A stretch of 64,000 nucleotides of DNA from JBAIYU01 sp036763085 (GTDB lineage Bacteria > Bacillota > Negativicutes > DSM-1736 > Dendrosporobacteraceae): the NCBI RefSeq assembly GCF_036763085.1, contig NZ_JBAIYU010000010.1:558001-622000 (forward strand), written 5' to 3'. Numbering within the stretch: position 1 is the stretch's first letter; every line of letters begins with the position of its first letter. The translations under genes and the position numbers were made by a program. Below are positions 43,066 to 51,926 of the stretch, one piece after another. Below the pieces are notes generated by a model. It ran no database searches, was not told the origin of the DNA, and saw only the letters and a program-made list of their open reading frames with translations.

Positions 43066-43931
43066 TATTCTCCCCCACTTTTGGCCACTGTTTTAGCCAC
43101 AATTATCTGAGCATCACTCAGTTTCTCTAATTTTGCTGCTATATAATTTGCTCTCTCAGTATCAGGAGTAAGACCAAATACTGTAGGTCCGCTTCCTGAC
43201 ATTAAACTTGCCATAGCACCATATTCACACATCAAAGCCTTCAAACGACCTATTTCGGGATGGACTGGAATAGTTACTGTTTCAAGTGTGTTACATAGTC
43301 TGCTCGCAATTCCATCTAAGTCATCAGCTTCTAGACATTTAATTATCCCCGCTGTATCTGGATGGGCACTAACTGCCGACGATCGGTAGTTCTTATAGAC
43401 CCATGCCGTAGAAACACTAACTGCTGGCTTTGCTAAAATGACATTGCACGCAGGCATATTAGAAAGCCGCTCAAGCACTTCACCACGCCCTGTTGCCAGC
43501 ATGGTTCCACCATTCAAGCAAAAAGGGACATCGGAACCTAATAATGCACCAAGACGGCTTAACTCATCTAAAGATATACCCAAGTGCCACAATTTATTAA
43601 GCCCAATTAGAACACCCGCTGCATCAGTACTGCCACCAGCAAGTCCTGCCGCCATAGGTATTCTTTTATTTAAATCGATTTGTATTCCTTGCTCTATATT
43701 ATAGATTGTCTTAATTAAATGTGCTGCTTTATAGGCTAGATTAGTATTATCACATGCCAAATCAGGAATATTTGTACAGACCGTAATTCCTTCTTTTTGC
43801 TCACGGAACGTCAAATGATCAGCTAGATCTACTTCCTGCATCACCATCTCAACTTCATGATAGCCATCAGGGCGTTTATTTAAGACGTCTAACGTCAAGT
43901 TAATCTTAGCATTAGCATATACAGTTAACAT
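43065..43931 (-). CDS. ispE: 4-diphosphocytidyl-2-C-methyl-D-erythritol kinase
   Basis: Fourth-stage kinase of the MEP isoprenoid pathway. 288 residues. AKINLTLDVLNKRPDGYHEVEM at the start (given in parts: AKINLTLDV, RPDGYHEVE), the GHMP ATP loop PMAAGLAGGSTDAA (about 92-105) and MSGSGPTVFGL near residue 240. Neighbourhood with purR is conserved from Bacillus (yabH). Confidence 0.96.
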   Translation of the reverse strand: MLTVYANAKINLTLDVLNKRPDGYHEVEMVMQEVDLADHLTFREQKEGITVCTNIPDLACDNTNLAYKAAHLIKTIYNIEQGIQIDLNKRIPMAAGLAGGSTDAAGVLIGLNKLWHLGISLDELSRLGALLGSDVPFCLNGGTMLATGRGEVLERLSNMPACNVILAKPAVSVSTAWVYKNYRSSAVSAHPDTAGIIKCLEADDLDGIASRLCNTLETVTIPVHPEIGRLKALMCEYGAMASLMSGSGPTVFGLTPDTERANYIAAKLEKLSDAQIIVAKTVAKSGGE

Positions 43932-43937
43932 AATTTT

Positions 43938-44405
43938 TTAACCATTCATTTGCGTTAATGCAAATTCTTCCTGATTCGTGAAAATTTGATCTACATCTAA
44001 TAAAATAATTAGGCGATTATCCATTTTTCCAACACCTTGAATGTAACGGGCGTCTAGTACTGAATTGGCTGGAGCCGGTTCGACATTTGCCGTTGCTAAT
44101 CGAACTACTTCAGTTACAGCGTCAACAATAACGCCAATAGTTTGTCCATTAAAATCTACAACAATTATCCGGGTATCATCAGTATACTGCTCAACAGCTA
44201 GCTTAAAACGCTTACGCAAGTCAATAACAGGAATAATACGGCCTCTTAAATTTATAACCCCCTCCATAAATACCGGTGTCTGTGGAAGCTTAGTAATAGG
44301 GGTTAATCGATTAATTTCCTGAACCTTAGTAATAGGAAGACCATATTCTTCAGCAGCTAATCTAAAAATAACTAACTGTAATTCTTCATTTTTGACAAAC
44401 TCCAT
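43938..44405 (-). CDS. cheW: chemotaxis coupling protein CheW
   Basis: About 155 residues, one CheW domain coupling receptors to CheA. Blocks: VIFRLAAEEYGLPITKVQEI, VINLRGRIIPVIDLRKRF and DNRLIILLDVDQIF. ATG at 44405 has GGAGG about 11 bases upstream; a GTG six codons earlier overlaps that site. No CheA is in the window, but a soluble chemoreceptor is at 19.8 kb. It precedes ispE by only 6 bases. Confidence 0.92.
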   Translation of the reverse strand: MEFVKNEELQLVIFRLAAEEYGLPITKVQEINRLTPITKLPQTPVFMEGVINLRGRIIPVIDLRKRFKLAVEQYTDDTRIIVVDFNGQTIGVIVDAVTEVVRLATANVEPAPANSVLDARYIQGVGKMDNRLIILLDVDQIFTNQEEFALTQMNG

Positions 44406-44441
44406 GTGAGCAAGCACCTCCACACAATATCTGAAAAGCCT

Positions 44442-44471
44442 TTATTCGACATTATGACGCGATTTGCCTGC
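44442..44471 (-). promoter_or_regulatory. SigH-like promoter / Spo0A box upstream of cheW
   Basis: Minus strand GCAGGCAAA, 12 bases, GTCGAATAA: -10 perfect, -35 with C in place of the A of AGGA. ATGTCGAAT also matches a Spo0A box. About 40 bases before the cheW start. Confidence 0.4.
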
Positions 44472-44504
44472 ATTTTAGGTAAAATTTATTGTATATAGAA
44501 AATT

Positions 44505-47168
44505 TTATACATTTTGCACACCAGCAACAACTACCTGCTCCATTTTTAGACTAGAATGTTCTAGACCCTGCTCTACAGTCAACTGTTCAGCAAAATTCTG
44601 AATTATATTCATCACAGCGTCGTATCTCTCGTAAAAAATTATAACTAGATCTCCGGGTTCAGCGTCTTCTAGTGCACGACCAACCGCTTCGGCTTCAGGC
44701 ATGATCACTGAAATCCGTTCCTCAGCAAAGCCTGCCTCGACAGCACCCCGGCGCAATAATTCAGCCGTTTCACCAGGACTGCGTCCACGAAGATCATCGT
44801 CTTCTTTTATATACAAATAGTCAAAACCTTTGCCAGCTATCCTGCCAATATTGATCGTAACATCATCGCGCCTGTCACCCGGTGCAGCAATAACCCCTAT
44901 AAGACGCTTGGCTCCCATACGGCGGGCAGTATTTAAAAGCGCTTGGTAACCTGCCGGATTATGCCCATAATCAACACACACTCTGAAACTTCCAACTGTC
45001 AGCATGGTCATCCGTCCTGGATTTTGATCAAATGTGGATAACCCTTTTCGTATATAACTTACAGGTACCTTAGCGCTGTAACAGGCACCAACTGCTATAA
45101 CGGCATTCTGGAGATTATGTAGAGCAATTCCATCTAGTGTTGCCGGAATATCTTTGACCGCAATAATAGGTCTAGCCAACCCACCGCAGGCTATATGAAC
45201 TGTACCCTCTTTTACAAATACCGCTTTGCCCCCGGCTCCCAAATGACGCCTAATAACAATATTATTAGGTTCAATGCTAAAATACATAATTTCAGACTGA
45301 ACACGGGCTGCTAATGTTGACGCATAAGGATCATCCGCATTTATTAAAGCAATACCATCAGGTTGAACAATTTCTAAAACGAGCGACTTTATATAAGCCA
45401 AGTCTTCTAAACTCTCGATACCATCTTGTCCTAAGTGATCTTCGGTAATATTTGTAACAATACCAATATTACATTTATCAAAAGCTAAACCACCACGAAC
45501 AATCCCACCGCGTGCTGTTTCAAGTACAGCTACATCAACATTCGGGTCAGACAAGATTATTCTGGCACTATCAGGACCAGTAGTATCGCCATTTAGAATA
45601 CACTGACCATTAATATAAATACCGTCCGTTGTAGTCATACCTACATTATATCCGGCCTGCTGCCAAATATGGCTAATCATGCGTGTTACTGTTGTTTTGC
45701 CGTTAGTACCAGTTATTGCCGTTATCGGTATACGTCCATTGGTTTTTTCGGAAAACAAATATTCCACTATGTGGCCTGCAACATCACGCGGCTTTCCAGC
45801 TGTTGGATAGTGATGCATCCTTATTCCGGGTGCTGCATTTATCTCTATTATCGCGCCATTTCCATATTTTACAGGAACGGTAATGTCCTCAGCAACTAAA
45901 TCAATCCCAGCTACATCAAGTCCTACTAAACGGGCAGCCCTTTCAGTTAATTTGATATTTTCAGGGTGAACTATCCCTGTAACGTCCACCGCAGTGCCGC
46001 CGGCACTTAAATTTGCGCAATCTCTTATTCGTACTATTTGCTTCAAAGCTGGAACGGCTTGAGGAGTGAGATTCTGCTTAGCTAACACCGTTATAGCTAC
46101 AGCGTCTAGCATAATCTTAGTTAACGGTTTTTCGTGACCATCACCGCGGTCAGGGTTGGAGTTTACTAAATTTACCAATTCAGCAACAGTATGCTGACCG
46201 TCCCCCACTACATATGCAGGGATGCGCTCAGCGGCAGCTACCATTCTTCCATTAACTATGCATATACGGTATTGCCGGCCTGGTATATACTCCTCAACTA
46301 AAACACTTTCGTCATATTCCCGAGCTATTTGGAAAGCACGCTCAACTTCGGCTTGTGTCTTAATGTCTATTGTTACGCCATTTCCATGATTACCCGAAAG
46401 TGGTTTAACAACTACCCTTCCACCAATTTCATTTAAAGCTTCAAGTGCCTGGTCGACATCATTAACAACTCTGTTCTGCGGCACAGGTATGCCATTATCT
46501 TCGAGCAACCTGCCAGTTAAATATTTGTCTGAAACTAAATCTGTCGCCAGCGCGCTTGTTTTGTCAGTTATCGTTGCCCAAATACGCTTGCTGAAGCGTC
46601 CGTGTCCCAAGACTAGTAAATTCTCATCAGCAAATCTCCGCACTGGTATATCCCGCTCTATTGCTGCTTGATAAATTGAATTGGTACTCGGACCAAGCTG
46701 ATATTTTTCCCCAGCAGACTTGACGGATTTGATAGCTTGACCAACATCAAAAGGTAAATCTTCTAGGGCTGCCTTTAGCAGCTCCTGGGTAACATACGCA
46801 CTTTGGCGCGCCGCTGCCGGGCACTTAAAGCCAACAATTACATCATAAATCCCAGCCTGATGAGTAGAGCGTGCTTTGCCAAAGTTTACGTCATAACCAG
46901 CCATATTTTGAACTTCTAACATAACATGCTCAAAAATGTGGGCTAAATACGTCCCTTCGTTTAGACGTTCCACAAATCCGCCAATCTTATTGCGTGAGCA
47001 CTTATGTTCCTGAAGCCCTGGAAGAAGTGCCAGCAGTCTTTGAATAAACCCAACGACAGCACAGCTGGCAATATTATCATATTGTCCTAATGCTAATTTT
47101 AGCCACAAAACTGGCTTGTAACTGTAGATATTAGGTCCCTGCAGAGTTCGTATCTGTAAAATCCGCAT
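44505..47168 (-). CDS. cphA: cyanophycin synthetase
   Basis: Polymerises Asp and Arg into cyanophycin with two ATP-dependent sites. About 887 residues: N-terminal domain (1-160), ATP-grasp (about 215-475; KPLSGNHGNGVT near 258) and MurE-like ligase (about 490-870; ITGTNGKTTVTRMI near 490). Three consecutive ATGs follow GGAGG; I take the third, whose product starts MRILQIRTLQGPN as usual. It follows cyanophycinase by 18 bases, one storage operon. Confidence 0.94.
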   Translation of the reverse strand: MRILQIRTLQGPNIYSYKPVLWLKLALGQYDNIASCAVVGFIQRLLALLPGLQEHKCSRNKIGGFVERLNEGTYLAHIFEHVMLEVQNMAGYDVNFGKARSTHQAGIYDVIVGFKCPAAARQSAYVTQELLKAALEDLPFDVGQAIKSVKSAGEKYQLGPSTNSIYQAAIERDIPVRRFADENLLVLGHGRFSKRIWATITDKTSALATDLVSDKYLTGRLLEDNGIPVPQNRVVNDVDQALEALNEIGGRVVVKPLSGNHGNGVTIDIKTQAEVERAFQIAREYDESVLVEEYIPGRQYRICIVNGRMVAAAERIPAYVVGDGQHTVAELVNLVNSNPDRGDGHEKPLTKIMLDAVAITVLAKQNLTPQAVPALKQIVRIRDCANLSAGGTAVDVTGIVHPENIKLTERAARLVGLDVAGIDLVAEDITVPVKYGNGAIIEINAAPGIRMHHYPTAGKPRDVAGHIVEYLFSEKTNGRIPITAITGTNGKTTVTRMISHIWQQAGYNVGMTTTDGIYINGQCILNGDTTGPDSARIILSDPNVDVAVLETARGGIVRGGLAFDKCNIGIVTNITEDHLGQDGIESLEDLAYIKSLVLEIVQPDGIALINADDPYASTLAARVQSEIMYFSIEPNNIVIRRHLGAGGKAVFVKEGTVHIACGGLARPIIAVKDIPATLDGIALHNLQNAVIAVGACYSAKVPVSYIRKGLSTFDQNPGRMTMLTVGSFRVCVDYGHNPAGYQALLNTARRMGAKRLIGVIAAPGDRRDDVTINIGRIAGKGFDYLYIKEDDDLRGRSPGETAELLRRGAVEAGFAEERISVIMPEAEAVGRALEDAEPGDLVIIFYERYDAVMNIIQNFAEQLTVEQGLEHSSLKMEQVVVAGVQNV

Positions 47169-47186
47169 CATCATAATCCTCCTAAT

Positions 47187-47996
47187 TTAGTGGCTAATAT
47201 ACGCCTTGCGACTCCTTAAGTTATAGCCGAATCCAGGTGGTAAGATATGAAGTGTCACATTCGAAATCGCCAACGGATCAAGTCTTTTTGATTCCGAAAT
47301 ATTAGAATGAATAATATTTTTACCATCTACTACCGTTACCGTTTGAGATCCTATTATTTCACATTTCCCCTCTGGTGTTACTAAAAGAGCTGTGTCTTCA
47401 TCAATACCGATGCCTAATACATGAGGGTTTTGAGAAACAGCTGCCAGCAGACGATTTATTCTGCCACGCTGAGCAAAGTGCTGATCAATTACGACCTCAT
47501 CAATCAGCCCCATACCATGTGCCATGCTAAGAGCTGATTTTTTTGGTGTGTCACTTGAATCTCCCCCCACGATCATGGTATGGCTCATTACCGAAGCTCC
47601 AGCGCTTGTCCCTGCAACAACGGTACCGTTTCGGAACGCTCTGCGGATAGCTCCGTCAACTGCCGAACCACCTAGAATGCTTGTCAGCCTAAGCTGATCC
47701 CCGCCTGTAAAAAATATTCCGTCCGCTTGTTCTATTTCTTCGACCCTCTGTCTATCGCCAGCTTCTTCGCGATTTTCAATATTTAAGATAGTTACTGACT
47801 CAGCCCCCAAATCTGAAAAAATCATTCTATATTCATCGCCTACTTCACGTGGAAGTTCGGTTGCAGTAGTCATAACAGCAATTTTAGCTTTTCGACCGCC
47901 AGATAACTCAATAAACTTGCGTAAGATTGTGCAATCATCATATTTGTCCTCATTGCCGCCTATAATCAAAAGCTTTCCGGCTGTTTTTTCCAGCAT
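47187..47996 (-). CDS. cphB: cyanophycinase
   Basis: Serine exopeptidase releasing beta-Asp-Arg from cyanophycin. About 269 residues; FFTGGDQLRL near 100, catalytic Ser in AGTSAGASVMS (about 128-138), then DQHFAQRGRINRL. ATG at 47996 with GGAGG four bases upstream; the open frame continues upstream but without a site. First gene of the pair with cphA, divergent from the L,D-transpeptidase gene. Confidence 0.94.
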   Translation of the reverse strand: MLEKTAGKLLIIGGNEDKYDDCTILRKFIELSGGRKAKIAVMTTATELPREVGDEYRMIFSDLGAESVTILNIENREEAGDRQRVEEIEQADGIFFTGGDQLRLTSILGGSAVDGAIRRAFRNGTVVAGTSAGASVMSHTMIVGGDSSDTPKKSALSMAHGMGLIDEVVIDQHFAQRGRINRLLAAVSQNPHVLGIGIDEDTALLVTPEGKCEIIGSQTVTVVDGKNIIHSNISESKRLDPLAISNVTLHILPPGFGYNLRSRKAYISH

Positions 47997-48153
47997 ATTT
48001 CCTCCATTAAATTGATATTTACAAAAAGTATTCTTTACTATATTTGCCAACAAATCCCTTACTTTATACATTATCTTTTGGGAAAAACACCAACTTGAGG
48101 GTAAAAACATATAATACCTAAGCTAAAAAATATTTAGCGAGGAGGTATAACAA

Positions 48154-48786
48154 GTGAAAATTCGCACACTGTATCTTCCCCACCGCATGTCCGAGGTTTA
48201 TTTAAAGGAGGACGACTGTCACCCCCTTGTTATGTCGGTGCAAAAATTATTGACCGAACGTGGTCTCTATACATCAAATATACATAGCAATTATGATGCT
48301 TCTACTAGAGACGCCGTAACACAATTCCAAGAATTAGAAGGTCTGCCTGCGACAGGCTTAATTGACCCAGTAACCTATTGCCGTTTAAACTCTGCATCGA
48401 TAAGCCAAATTGAAACAAAAATTGCCGAACAGAGGGCTACTAATGCTCTGGCCCGAGCTAATATCCTCATAACTAAATCTGCTCGGACCATCACCTTATT
48501 TAACGGCAACAGCCCTTTGCGTCACTATCCGATTGCGATCGGTAAACCTTCTACTCCAACCCCTGTTGGCAATTATGCTATAGCAACTAAAGTAATGAAT
48601 CCTGGGGGGGTTTTGGGAACAAGATGGATGGGACTTAACTATGATGCCTACGGAATTCACGGCACCAGCAAACCTTGGCTTATAGGGCAAATGGTGTCAA
48701 ATGGCTGTATTCGTATGCATAACAGCAATGTCGAAGAATTATTTGTTTTGATTAATGTTGGCTGCCCGGTTTACATTCGGGATTAA
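48154..48786 (+). CDS. L,D-transpeptidase with peptidoglycan-binding domain
   Basis: 210 residues. A PG_binding_1 domain (about 20-80; RDAVTQFQELEGLPATGLID) precedes a YkuD domain (about 100-208) with HGTSKPWLIG and the catalytic SNGCIRMHN (Cys about 190). No signal peptide, as in B. subtilis spore-associated YkuD. It forms or modifies peptidoglycan cross-links. GTG start with GAGGAGG upstream. Its 3' end overlaps the convergent neighbour by 48 bases. Confidence 0.9.
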   Translation: MKIRTLYLPHRMSEVYLKEDDCHPLVMSVQKLLTERGLYTSNIHSNYDASTRDAVTQFQELEGLPATGLIDPVTYCRLNSASISQIETKIAEQRATNALARANILITKSARTITLFNGNSPLRHYPIAIGKPSTPTPVGNYAIATKVMNPGGVLGTRWMGLNYDAYGIHGTSKPWLIGQMVSNGCIRMHNSNVEELFVLINVGCPVYIRD

Positions 48787-49539
48787 TTTAAATATCTCAT
48801 CAGCAATTTTGTCAATCATATCCCGGCGCTTCACTAAAAAATTGAACAGCGCCTCACGCTCGCTTTGTTCTGGAAGCCACTCTGTGGGTATTTCAGTAAC
48901 TAATATTGAAAGCTGGCTGTTAGTTATAGCCTTTATCTGGGCTATATAAGGAGCAAAATCATCTTTAGACAAATAGTATTTAAGCAGCCAGCCAAAACTT
49001 CTCCGTTTATTTACGCCAATTTTATCAGCAAGCTTACTAAGTGATTCGATGGTCCATTTTCCTCGGCGAAATAAATGGGAATTATCAATTGCGTATAGTC
49101 GGTAAGCATTAGCCTCTCGACGCAGCAGCAGATTCTTTCTATTCCAAGTCCGGTCTACGTTATGAAAGATATGGTCAAACAGAATAATTCCTGCCATTTG
49201 AGACTTATTTGCAGCCTTAGCTAGATTCCGGCGTCCTACATACTCGGAGTTATTCAAAAAGCGGCTGGCAAAATGAGCACCTGGCTTAACTTTAGCGGCC
49301 TTCAGCCGTTTATTTTTTTGAATAAAAGGTTCCTCTATCTGAATAATTCCACCATCGGGAAAACATAGGTCCATAAGTGAAGAAAACCGGCACGCCAGTA
49401 ATTCATTAACAAGTACTTTCTGTCCAAGACGGTTATTTTGGAATTTGACCACATATACATACCCATCATTAGCCCTAAATAATCTGGGCGAGGTTACCCC
49501 TACTCCGATATCACCTAGATATTCAACTGCTACAAGCAT
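48739..49539 (-). CDS. HipA-like kinase family protein
   Basis: About 266 residues. The order VYVVKFQNNRLGQKVLVNELLACRF (Lys of ATP site; parts KFQNN and NELLACR), FDHIFHNVDRTWNRKNLLL (DR-x-x-x-N catalytic-type motif: NVDRTWNRKN) and AIDNSHLF (metal-binding Asp) fits the HipA_2/HipA-like kinase fold found in Firmicutes, without a HipB partner. Function unknown. ATG at 49539 with GGAGG ten bases upstream. Confidence 0.78.
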   Translation of the reverse strand: MLVAVEYLGDIGVGVTSPRLFRANDGYVYVVKFQNNRLGQKVLVNELLACRFSSLMDLCFPDGGIIQIEEPFIQKNKRLKAAKVKPGAHFASRFLNNSEYVGRRNLAKAANKSQMAGIILFDHIFHNVDRTWNRKNLLLRREANAYRLYAIDNSHLFRRGKWTIESLSKLADKIGVNKRRSFGWLLKYYLSKDDFAPYIAQIKAITNSQLSILVTEIPTEWLPEQSEREALFNFLVKRRDMIDKIADEIFKLIPNVNRAANINQNK

Positions 49540-49632
49540 ATATCTCTTACCTCCTTTTATTAACACTTATCTCAACAGCATACTACATTATATGACTCGG
49601 TTTGCTAATCATTACTTAACGAGCCAAAAACG

Positions 49633-49673
49633 AATAAAACCGCCCGACCTGCTGAGCAGGGGGGCGGTTTTAT
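49633..49673 (-). terminator. terminator of the DUF3794-SH3 gene
   Basis: AATAAAACCGCCC and GGGCGGTTTTATT arms (one mismatch region CGACC/GGGGG) with a GCTGAGCAG inner part, seven bases after the stop. Confidence 0.8.
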
Positions 49674-49679
49674 TATGGT

Positions 49680-50654
49680 TTAACCTTTAGGCTGAACCGG
49701 AGTTCCAGTTCCGGTATCTACAAGCCAGCTGGCAATCCAGCCAGTTGTTGATCCGTCTGACAGAACTACTCTGTACCAACCGAAAGCCTGTTCCTTAATA
49801 GTAACCGATTCGCCTCTGTTAACTTTTCGGATTGAAGGGAAATTAGTGCCAGGACCAGTACGAACGTTAACGTTATTACCAGTAACCGAGCCTAGTGTTC
49901 CATTGATTGACATGTTCATTCCGGCAGTTGACTCGAGCGGGCCAGTAACTAACATGTTTTCAGGACTAAAGGCTTCGATATCGCCGCCGCCTGTCTGAGA
50001 AGCAGATACTGTATCATCAGTAAACTTTGATGCTGAAACTGAATCGTCTGAAGACGTGCTTGCTTTATTGCTTTCAAACACACCAACTTCATCTACTGGA
50101 GTAAGGGCATATACATCCATTTGGGTAGTTGTAAGTACGCGGGTCCAGAACTTAAGCACTATTGTAATATGAACTTTACGATCATCATGTCTTCTGTGGA
50201 AATCATAATCAACGTACTCAACCTGAACGTCAGCAGTTGCTTTCATATCAGGGTCAGCACCATCAACATCGATATCACGAGTAAAACGAATGTTCTTTCT
50301 CTCAAACGCATGAACTGGCTGATCAGGAAGATCGGCAACATACATAACCTTTACTTCTAAATCACCGCGAATAATAACTTTATTGGGAATAATGTCTACA
50401 GATTTGATGCAGACATCTTTAACATATACATCAACAACTTGCTCAATATCCGGTTTTTGTTCCGGAACAAACATATCAAATTCGACTACCTTTTGGCGCA
50501 TTTCAGCAGCCAAAACCTGTTCTACCTCGATGGTCTCAGGACCAGGCTCAGGGCAGCCGCATATAACGTCTGCACTGTCAACGGTAGTTACACCACCTGA
50601 GGCGGTAGTATTCGATGATGTGCTTGAACCTGAAGCCCTTAATTCGTCATCCAT
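49680..50654 (-). CDS. DUF3794 (SPOCS) protein with C-terminal SH3 domain
   Basis: 324 residues. A SPOCS/DUF3794 domain (about 35-180; FDMFVPEQKPDIEQVVDVYV, then VMYVADLPDQPVHAFERK) is followed by a Ser/Thr-rich linker and a bacterial SH3b domain (about 250-315; VRTGPGTNFPSIRKV). SPOCS domains occur in spore coat/cortex morphogenetic proteins such as SipL. The SH3 part may bind cortex or wall glycan. Second of a tandem pair. Confidence 0.86.
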   Translation of the reverse strand: MDDELRASGSSTSSNTTASGGVTTVDSADVICGCPEPGPETIEVEQVLAAEMRQKVVEFDMFVPEQKPDIEQVVDVYVKDVCIKSVDIIPNKVIIRGDLEVKVMYVADLPDQPVHAFERKNIRFTRDIDVDGADPDMKATADVQVEYVDYDFHRRHDDRKVHITIVLKFWTRVLTTTQMDVYALTPVDEVGVFESNKASTSSDDSVSASKFTDDTVSASQTGGGDIEAFSPENMLVTGPLESTAGMNMSINGTLGSVTGNNVNVRTGPGTNFPSIRKVNRGESVTIKEQAFGWYRVVLSDGSTTGWIASWLVDTGTGTPVQPKG

Positions 50655-50689
50655 TCTTTCTCCCCCCCCTATTGTGAGTTTGAATGATA

Positions 50690-51352
50690 TTAGCCTTTTG
50701 CGTTTGTTGGAGCAACAGCGCTGCCTAGCAATACTTCACGATCTGCCATAACTTTAGCTGTAATTTTCAGAACCACTGAAACGTCAAACTCGCGATTGCA
50801 GTGGTTGTGATGGTGGTTGTGATTGTTGCAATCATCATCATCGTCATCATCATGATCATCACAATCGTCATCATGGTTATGATGGTGATGCGCATGACCA
50901 TCATTGCAGTCATCGTCGCAGCCGTACTTATGTTTGTAAGCTCTGCTCCAATGGTCCACATCATAGTCGACGAATTCAACAACAACACTAGCTTCGGCAT
51001 CCATACCACGGCGAGCACCTGGAAGGTCGATGTCTTGAGTCCACTTATAATGTTTGATTTCTACAGCATGAACTGGTTGATCTGGAAGGCAGGCAACATA
51101 GATGGCTTTTACTTCAAATTCCCCACGAACAATAACCTTATCAGTGATTACATCGACACTATTAACATCAACGTCTTTGATAAATACATCGACGATTTGC
51201 TCGATTGAAGGTTTTCTTTCAGGAACAACAACATGGATATCAAGCACTTTTTGCTTTTCTTTCTCACCTATTACTTGGCGCACAATAATCGGACCTGTTT
51301 GAGAACCTAGAGTACAAGGGTCACCTGCAGCACGCATATCTTTATCTTCCAC
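50690..51352 (-). CDS. DUF3794 (SPOCS) protein with Asp/His-rich insertion
   Basis: 220 residues. The SPOCS part resembles its downstream neighbour (VVPERKPSIEQIVDVFIKDV, YVACLPDQPVHAVE). Between residues about 140 and 190 lies a low-complexity Asp/His/Asn/Cys run (for example DGHAHHHHNHDDDCDDHDDD), a likely metal-binding loop inside the domain, before the final strand VVLKITAKV. GTG start with GGGGGG seven bases upstream. Probably a spore surface component. Confidence 0.84.
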   Translation of the reverse strand: MEDKDMRAAGDPCTLGSQTGPIIVRQVIGEKEKQKVLDIHVVVPERKPSIEQIVDVFIKDVDVNSVDVITDKVIVRGEFEVKAIYVACLPDQPVHAVEIKHYKWTQDIDLPGARRGMDAEASVVVEFVDYDVDHWSRAYKHKYGCDDDCNDGHAHHHHNHDDDCDDHDDDDDDDCNNHNHHHNHCNREFDVSVVLKITAKVMADREVLLGSAVAPTNAKG

Positions 51353-51379
51353 ACATATTCCCCCCTTTGTGTTTTCTAT

Positions 51380-51405
51380 TTATATATATGCTTGCTTCAA
51401 ATTTT
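51380..51405 (-). promoter_or_regulatory. possible mother-cell (SigE/SigK-type) promoter of the SPOCS gene
   Basis: CATATATATA about 40 bases upstream of the GTG resembles the CATA-type -10 of SigE/SigK, with CACA 16 bases before it. The -10 is off the SigK consensus by one position. Weak. Confidence 0.3.
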
Positions 51406-51483
51406 ATGTGATAAAAAAGATGGTAATTATTGTTGAATATCATATTCTTTTAATTTTAAATAAAAGTTATTGAACATAACGTT

Positions 51484-51512
51484 TTGACTACCATTGTCAT
51501 AGTATATATAAG
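51484..51512 (+). promoter_or_regulatory. SigA-type promoter of the Cys-rich protein gene
   Basis: TTGACT, 17 bases, TATAAG, about 50 bases before the ATG at 51563. Confidence 0.55.
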
Positions 51513-51562
51513 AAACCCATAGCGGGTTTTAAAAAAAAACATAAAGTTGGAGGTTATGCTAA

Positions 51563-51883
51563 ATGTGCGGAGTGTGCGGATACCCAATCCAATATTGCAA
51601 ATGCAAAAAGCCTAGTTGTTACAAGCCGATGAAATATAAGTATGACTATGACTGTGATTATGATGACGATTATAATGACATGTGCTGCGATATGCCAAAA
51701 CCTAAAATGAAGTGCGAAGAAAAAAAATGTGTTAAAACCTATAAGTGCACCTATAAACTTTATAAAACTTGCAACTACTGTTTATATAAAGTATGCAATC
51801 GGTGTGGTCATGAGTTCGACTATCATCAACACCGCGGCACTTGCCCCAAATGCTCTGGCTCGATGATGTACTGGAAAGACTAA
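51563..51883 (+). CDS. Cys/Tyr/Lys-rich small protein with C-terminal zinc ribbon
   Basis: 106 residues with 17 Cys and many Tyr and Lys. The N-terminal part has CGVCGYPIQYCKCKKPSC; the middle is Asp/Tyr-rich (DYDCDYDDDYND); the C-terminal CNRCGHEFDYHQHRGTCPKC is a clear zinc ribbon. Composition resembles spore coat or crust proteins, and it is divergent from two SPOCS genes. GGAGG precedes the ATG. No family recognised. Confidence 0.75.
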   Translation: MCGVCGYPIQYCKCKKPSCYKPMKYKYDYDCDYDDDYNDMCCDMPKPKMKCEEKKCVKTYKCTYKLYKTCNYCLYKVCNRCGHEFDYHQHRGTCPKCSGSMMYWKD

Positions 51884-51923
51884 AAAAACAGCACCTGAGG
51901 CAGAGCCTCAGGTGCTGTTTTTT
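51883..51923. terminator. bidirectional terminator
   Basis: AAAAAACAGCACCTGAGG and its complement with a 5-base loop lie between two convergent genes, with A/T runs at both ends. Confidence 0.9.
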
Positions 51924-51926
51924 CAA

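Noticed and set aside
50767..51208. Plus- and minus-strand open frames overlapping the Asp/His-rich region
   Set aside because: They consist of Ile/Met/Thr/Val runs created by the repetitive GAT/CAT codons of the SPOCS gene; no independent coding signal.
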